A program made the position numbers and the translations under genes. A stretch of DNA of 64,000 nucleotides from Dechloromonas hortensis (lineage in GTDB: Bacteria; Pseudomonadota; Gammaproteobacteria; Burkholderiales; Rhodocyclaceae), in the NCBI RefSeq assembly GCF_009469765.1, contig NZ_SSSQ01000014.1:51976-115975 (forward strand), written 5' to 3'. Below the pieces are notes generated by a model. That model searched no databases and had not been told where the DNA came from. It worked only from the letters and a program-made list of their open reading frames with translations. Shown in pieces: positions 60,582-64,000 of the stretch (position 1 is its first letter; each line of letters begins with the position of its first letter).

Positions 60582-60869
60582 GCGATGGTCACCGCACCGC
60601 CCACTCGTTCACTGACAGCCAAGGCAAGGCGTCCGGTGCACAGCGTGGGCGATGCGTTTCCACAAATTGTTTTTCTCGCGGATACGGAGGCGGCTGGCTT
60701 CTTCCACGGGGCCGCCTTAGCAAGCTTCGCCGAGGCCTTTCCTCCTACGATCCTTGGTTTCAAGGAAGGCATCGGAATATTAATTCAGCAGTCGCGAGTA
60801 ACCAGCACCCAACCAGAAATCGGACACAGCCAGTAGCCCCCACAGCCGTATTTCATCCAAGGAGTTTCT
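60582..60869. other. 288-bp interval without a supportable gene
   Basis: Open frames exist on both strands (plus 60585-60836, minus 60578-60772). Neither has a Shine-Dalgarno, nor any protein likeness that I trust. The plus one starts two bases after the upstream stop and could be coupled, so it is not excluded. Confidence 0.4.
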
Positions 60870-61499
60870 ATGCCTGAGATTTCACCTTTGTTCCCTGCAA
60901 GACAGGCGGAAATTATTGGAAATGCTGCACTTGGTGCGTCCGATACAGGTGAAGAAAAAAGCTCAGCGGCATTTTCAAGCATCCTTGAAAACGCCATTTC
61001 GCGTTCGGCGGCTGCCAATGTTGCCTCAAGCGGGAATCTCGACCCTACCGGAAAATTGGCTCTTGGCACTACCCATTCATTTCACTTACCAGCGAACGAG
61101 AAACGGCTTAGGCAAGAAAATGGGGATTTCCAACAAACAATGCTCGGAATAAGGGCCTATAGGCAGCAAATTCTTGCGTCTAATATCGCCAACGCTGACA
61201 CCCCTGGCTACAAAGCGATGGATATTGATATTGCTGAGGCCGCTGGTGGCGAGCAATCTCCTCTTCTTCAATTGAACGCCTCCTCGCCAGGGCATTTGAA
61301 GGGCAATTTTTCTTGGCAGTCGCCACCCGTTAGCCTGAAATATCATGTTCCCTCTCAGGCTGCGGCTGACGGAAATACCGTTGAAATGGATGTTGAGCGC
61401 CAGAAATTCGCAGAGAACTCATTGATGTATCAATTCTCCCTTGATCGGGTTGGTGGTGAGTTCAAGCACATGAAAGAGCTATTTCAATCACTGAAATAA
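60870..61499 (+). CDS. FlgB-like flagellar rod protein (orphan, extended N-terminus)
   Basis: A 209-residue protein. From about residue 83 it matches FlgB (LGIRAYRQQILASNIANADT, the signature NIANADTPGYK; ERQKFAENSLMYQFSLD). The first 80 residues are Ser/Ala-rich without likeness, whereas FlgB is usually about 130-140 residues. No other flagellar gene is in the window. A strong Shine-Dalgarno (AAGGAG) precedes ATG. It may be carried-over flagellar DNA, or a captured gene with another role. Confidence 0.82.
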   Translation: MPEISPLFPARQAEIIGNAALGASDTGEEKSSAAFSSILENAISRSAAANVASSGNLDPTGKLALGTTHSFHLPANEKRLRQENGDFQQTMLGIRAYRQQILASNIANADTPGYKAMDIDIAEAAGGEQSPLLQLNASSPGHLKGNFSWQSPPVSLKYHVPSQAAADGNTVEMDVERQKFAENSLMYQFSLDRVGGEFKHMKELFQSLK

Positions 61500-61573
61500 C
61501 AGGGGTCTTTTGTGTGTCGGTCTCGTTTCGTTTTTCAACCCCTCGGCATTACCTAACGGAACTTCGAATCTCT

Positions 61574-61630
61574 GAGTCACGTTTTTGAAAGCCTTTGGGC
61601 AGAAATTGTCAGGAAGCAAACCTGCCATTT
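61574..61630. repeat. 57-bp repeat, copy B
   Basis: Direct-orientation partner of 28924-28980. It lies between the FlgB-like and KfrA-like genes. The two identical blocks have the same 11-bp spacing in both copies. Confidence 0.75.
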
Positions 61631-61738
61631 CGTACCATCCCCACATGGCTTTTCCGCTCAGTCGCCCATCACAACCAATAATCAACCATTATCGCGTCTG
61701 AAACTTACGATTGTCTAAGCATTGAATTTCGTTGATTT

Positions 61739-61766
61739 AGTATGTAATATCATATTATGTAATACG
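61739..61766 (+). promoter_or_regulatory. repeat-bearing promoter region of the KfrA-like gene
   Basis: TATGTAATATCATATTATGT contains two TATGTAAT words 14 bases apart, directly before the gene. KfrA proteins autoregulate through such upstream repeats, so this is a probable operator. Confidence 0.5.
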
Positions 61767-61786
61767 GTACGAAATTCGAGGATGCC

Positions 61787-62863
61787 ATGGCCAGAGCTGG
61801 AATCTACAAATCAGAAGTCGTCAGAGCACGTAACAACCTATTGGCGATGGGACGTTATCCATCGATCGATGCCATCCGTGGCGAATTGGGGAATACCGGC
61901 TCGAAAGGCACGATCCACCGCTATCTGAAGGAAATCGAGGAGGAGGAAGGTGGGAGTACCGGTACCCAGGTCGCGGTCAGTGAGGCCATTCAGGACTTGG
62001 CCGCCAGGCTCGCCGAACGCCTGCATGAGGAAGCCGATCAACGCGTGGCGGCACTGACCGACAAGCACAAGGCAGAAATCGCTGCGCTGAACGACACTAC
62101 TACCGCGCTACGTCATGAAGTCGAATCCTTCCGCAGCCAGTCTGAGCGCCAAGCCCTGGAGTTGGCGGCAGAAAAAACGGCCCACGCCGAAACCCTGGCC
62201 ACGCTTCAGGAAGAGAGAATTGTTCGGGCGCAAATGGCTCAGCGCATCCAGGACATGGAGGGGCAACAGGCAAAGGATGAAGCGCACCGTGTATCACTGG
62301 AAGAAAAGCACCAGCATGCCAGAGAGGCGCTGGAGCATTTCCGCACGGCGGCGAAGGAACAACGGGAGCAGGATCAGCGACAGTTCGAGCAGCAGATCCA
62401 GTTCTTGCAGGGCGAACTGCGTGCAACCAAGGAAACGGTGAACGCGAAACAGCAGGAACTCATCCGCAGCCACCAGGACAATGCCCGTCTTTCCAGTGAG
62501 CAGGGTCATCTTCGCAGCGAGTTGCATCGTCTGGAAACCGAGGTTCGACCACTACGTACTGCCTTGGAAAAATTGGCTGTTTCCGAACTCAAAAATGAAC
62601 AGATGGAAGAACGCCTGGCCCAGAGTGCCGCACGCATTGATGAACTGGTCGTGGAAAACCAAAGCAGCACAGAAAAATTACAGGATGCGAATCAAGCTGG
62701 GCTCCGCCTGGAGACTGAATTGACCGCAGCAAAGGCTGTGTTGGCCAGCCAGGAACAAATTCTGCAAAAGCTCACCGTCAATCAGGCACCGGCAACGAAA
62801 AGCAGCGGACCGCGCAAAGAAAGTGCCGAGAACCAAGAATCGCTCTTTGACCCGGGAAAGTAA
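61787..62863 (+). CDS. KfrA-like coiled-coil DNA-binding protein
   Basis: A 358-residue protein. The N-terminal domain (YKSEVVRARNNLLAMGRYPS; NTGSKGTIHRYLKEIEEEE) matches the KfrA DNA-binding domain. Residues about 80-320 are one long heptad-rich coiled coil (LHEEADQRVAALTDKHKAEI). KfrA proteins of plasmids bind upstream of their own gene and may form nucleoid-like structures. Here it is coupled to a UPF0489 gene 17 bases downstream. Confidence 0.85.
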   Translation: MARAGIYKSEVVRARNNLLAMGRYPSIDAIRGELGNTGSKGTIHRYLKEIEEEEGGSTGTQVAVSEAIQDLAARLAERLHEEADQRVAALTDKHKAEIAALNDTTTALRHEVESFRSQSERQALELAAEKTAHAETLATLQEERIVRAQMAQRIQDMEGQQAKDEAHRVSLEEKHQHAREALEHFRTAAKEQREQDQRQFEQQIQFLQGELRATKETVNAKQQELIRSHQDNARLSSEQGHLRSELHRLETEVRPLRTALEKLAVSELKNEQMEERLAQSAARIDELVVENQSSTEKLQDANQAGLRLETELTAAKAVLASQEQILQKLTVNQAPATKSSGPRKESAENQESLFDPGK

Positions 62864-62880
62864 TAAGGGAGGTCAGCGTC

Positions 62881-63753
62881 GTGCGGCTTTTTTGGGCAAG
62901 CCAGGATGCTGTTTGCCAAGAGCATCTGGTGGCTTGGTCTAACGCTACCATGCTTATCAGCGAACCAGAAACAGAGGGATACATGGAGTCCAACGAGTAC
63001 ATTCGCCCACCTGGAACCTACTACGACATCGTTGCACATCCGATCGATAGGAGGCGTGCAATCGAAGTGGCGATCGTTCAGGATCATCGTTTCGCTTTCT
63101 ACTATTGGCTCAAGTGGCGCAACAAGCAGGCTGAGCAGCCCAATCCGCCAACACTGATTTCTCTGGACTGGCATCAAGATCTTGCTCAACCCTGCGACCT
63201 CGAATGCGAGTGGCTCAGCACGCTTGATACGACCGACTACAAGGCTGTCGGTTACTTTTGCTGGGATAAGTTACATGCCTTAAACGATGGCCACATCCTG
63301 GCTGCGGCTTACCTCAATCTGATTGGCGACATCCACGTTGTGCAAAAGCAACGTGATGAATGCCCAGAGGATTTCGTGGATATCGAAGGGCGGAAGCATC
63401 TGGTCTGTTGTTATGACTCCGTGGAGCAGCTAACCGAGGCGATCTCAGGGCAAGAGCACCATTCGGTGATCCTCGATATCGACTTGGATTACTTTACCGA
63501 AAGTCCGGACCCATGTGGAGGAGGCGACAAGCTTCAACTGGTCGGCCAAGACGAAATCCAGGCATGCCTTGATCCAGCAAGCCCGTTCATGTCGTGGATT
63601 CTTCCGCGAATGACGGGAATGACCATCGCGACCGAGCCAGAATTCTGTGGCGGGTTGATGAACTCGAACCACTTGTTCAACGTGGTGTGCAGCACGTTGT
63701 TTGATCCGCCACTGTTGAGTCACAAGGCCGGCTGGCGCCATCAGTCTAAATAG
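62881..63753 (+). CDS. UPF0489 family protein
   Basis: A 290-residue cytoplasmic protein. The blocks LISLDWHQDLA, DDGHILAAAYLN-like (NDGHILAAAYLNLIGDIHVV) and HSVILDIDLDYF fit UPF0489, an arginase-like fold with Asp/His metal ligands. The function is unknown for bacterial members. It starts at GTG 62881 with GGGAGG seven bases upstream. Translation is probably coupled to the KfrA-like gene. Confidence 0.75.
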   Translation: MRLFWASQDAVCQEHLVAWSNATMLISEPETEGYMESNEYIRPPGTYYDIVAHPIDRRRAIEVAIVQDHRFAFYYWLKWRNKQAEQPNPPTLISLDWHQDLAQPCDLECEWLSTLDTTDYKAVGYFCWDKLHALNDGHILAAAYLNLIGDIHVVQKQRDECPEDFVDIEGRKHLVCCYDSVEQLTEAISGQEHHSVILDIDLDYFTESPDPCGGGDKLQLVGQDEIQACLDPASPFMSWILPRMTGMTIATEPEFCGGLMNSNHLFNVVCSTLFDPPLLSHKAGWRHQSK

Positions 63754-64000
63754 TCGACGCCAGATTTTTTACGCTAAATCCGATGGTTAGCAGAGTTTTT
63801 CGAGGATTTCACATGAATCCCGGCCGACCCTCAGACATAGCCGAACAGTCCATGCATCGTGATAGATGGCCTGTGATTCAACGTGATTTTGTCCATTTTG
63901 GTTTCCGTCTTGTGGCGTAGAGGCTTTTGACGGTTTAGTCAAAGGAACTGACAGCCTACGTACAACACATGACATAACCATGAACGGCAAATGACTGCCG
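63754..64000. other. window end without a supportable gene
   Basis: I see AT-rich sequence and a short frame (63813 onward, MNPGRPSDIAEQSMHRD) without support. No terminator or transposon end is evident in this stretch. Confidence 0.4.

Noticed and set aside
60585..60836. Possible small protein after the His-rich secreted protein
   Set aside because: No Shine-Dalgarno and low-quality sequence; an open frame on the other strand is just as good.

Overview
The window is a dense metal-resistance and mobile-element region of a proteobacterium. The gene content (CopK, CzcE/CopH-like and CzcI-type periplasmic proteins, CusABC and CzcCBA RND pumps, Tn21/Tn5053-type transposons) points to a betaproteobacterium, with the rhodocyclal/burkholderial side most likely. 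I cannot tell from sequence alone whether it is plasmid or chromosome. A KfrA-like protein near the right end and the density of transposon ends fit a plasmid or an integrative island. I see no rRNA, tRNA or CRISPR array.

Layout. (1) 1-2.4 kb: the 3' end of a Tn3-family tnpA with its 38-bp inverted repeat, planted in what looks like a umuC remnant. A small unknown gene follows, between a 34-bp palindrome and an 8-bp tandem array, and then a frameshifted small Cys/His protein gene. (2) 2.5-10.3 kb: one minus-strand gene string of AAA+ ATPase, subtilisin-like protease (an IetA/IetS-type anti-phage pair), tyrosine recombinase and Tn3-family transposase. It ends inside a broken response-regulator gene. 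(3) 10.8-28.8 kb: a copper/silver resistance region. It holds a cytochrome c, a DUF411 protein, CusF, CusCBA, an HD-GYP protein, a P1B ATPase, YHS/DUF2933/methyltransferase-type accessory genes, the CopRS two-component system, CopK and a CzcE/CopH-like protein. Three copies of ATTAC-N6-GTAAT mark likely CopR operators. A nuclease-like orphan gene and a MITE-like element sit inside the region. (4) 29.0-46.9 kb: a 17.9-kb Tn21-like transposon whose 38-bp ends match at 37 of 38 positions. A complete Tn5053-like mercury transposon (tniABQR plus merRTPCADE) has inserted beside its tnpR, in the res region, with a perfect 5-bp target duplication AAAGC. The rest of its cargo is an unusual operon: ArsR-type repressor, MtrA/DUF4346-like protein, secreted OB-fold-like protein, MacB-type ABC exporter, TlpA-like thioredoxin and a lone DsbD-alpha domain. 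(5) 47.0-60.6 kb: a cadmium/zinc region with CadA ATPase behind a MerR-type promoter, CzcRS, CzcI, CzcCBA, small zinc-ribbon and membrane proteins, and CzcD. (6) 60.9-63.8 kb: a lone FlgB-like gene, a KfrA-like coiled-coil DNA-binding protein and a UPF0489 protein.

How the parts work together. CusCBA, CusF and the P1B ATPase should clear Cu(I)/Ag(I) from periplasm and cytoplasm under CopRS control. CadA and CzcD should export Zn/Cd from the cytoplasm, and CzcCBA should carry it across the outer membrane under CzcRS. The mer module detoxifies Hg(II). The Tn21-like transposon cargo (ArsR, MtrA-like, ABC, TlpA, DsbD-alpha) is the least understood unit and my best candidate for an undescribed system. 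The IetAS-type pair linked to a transposase and recombinase is the second.
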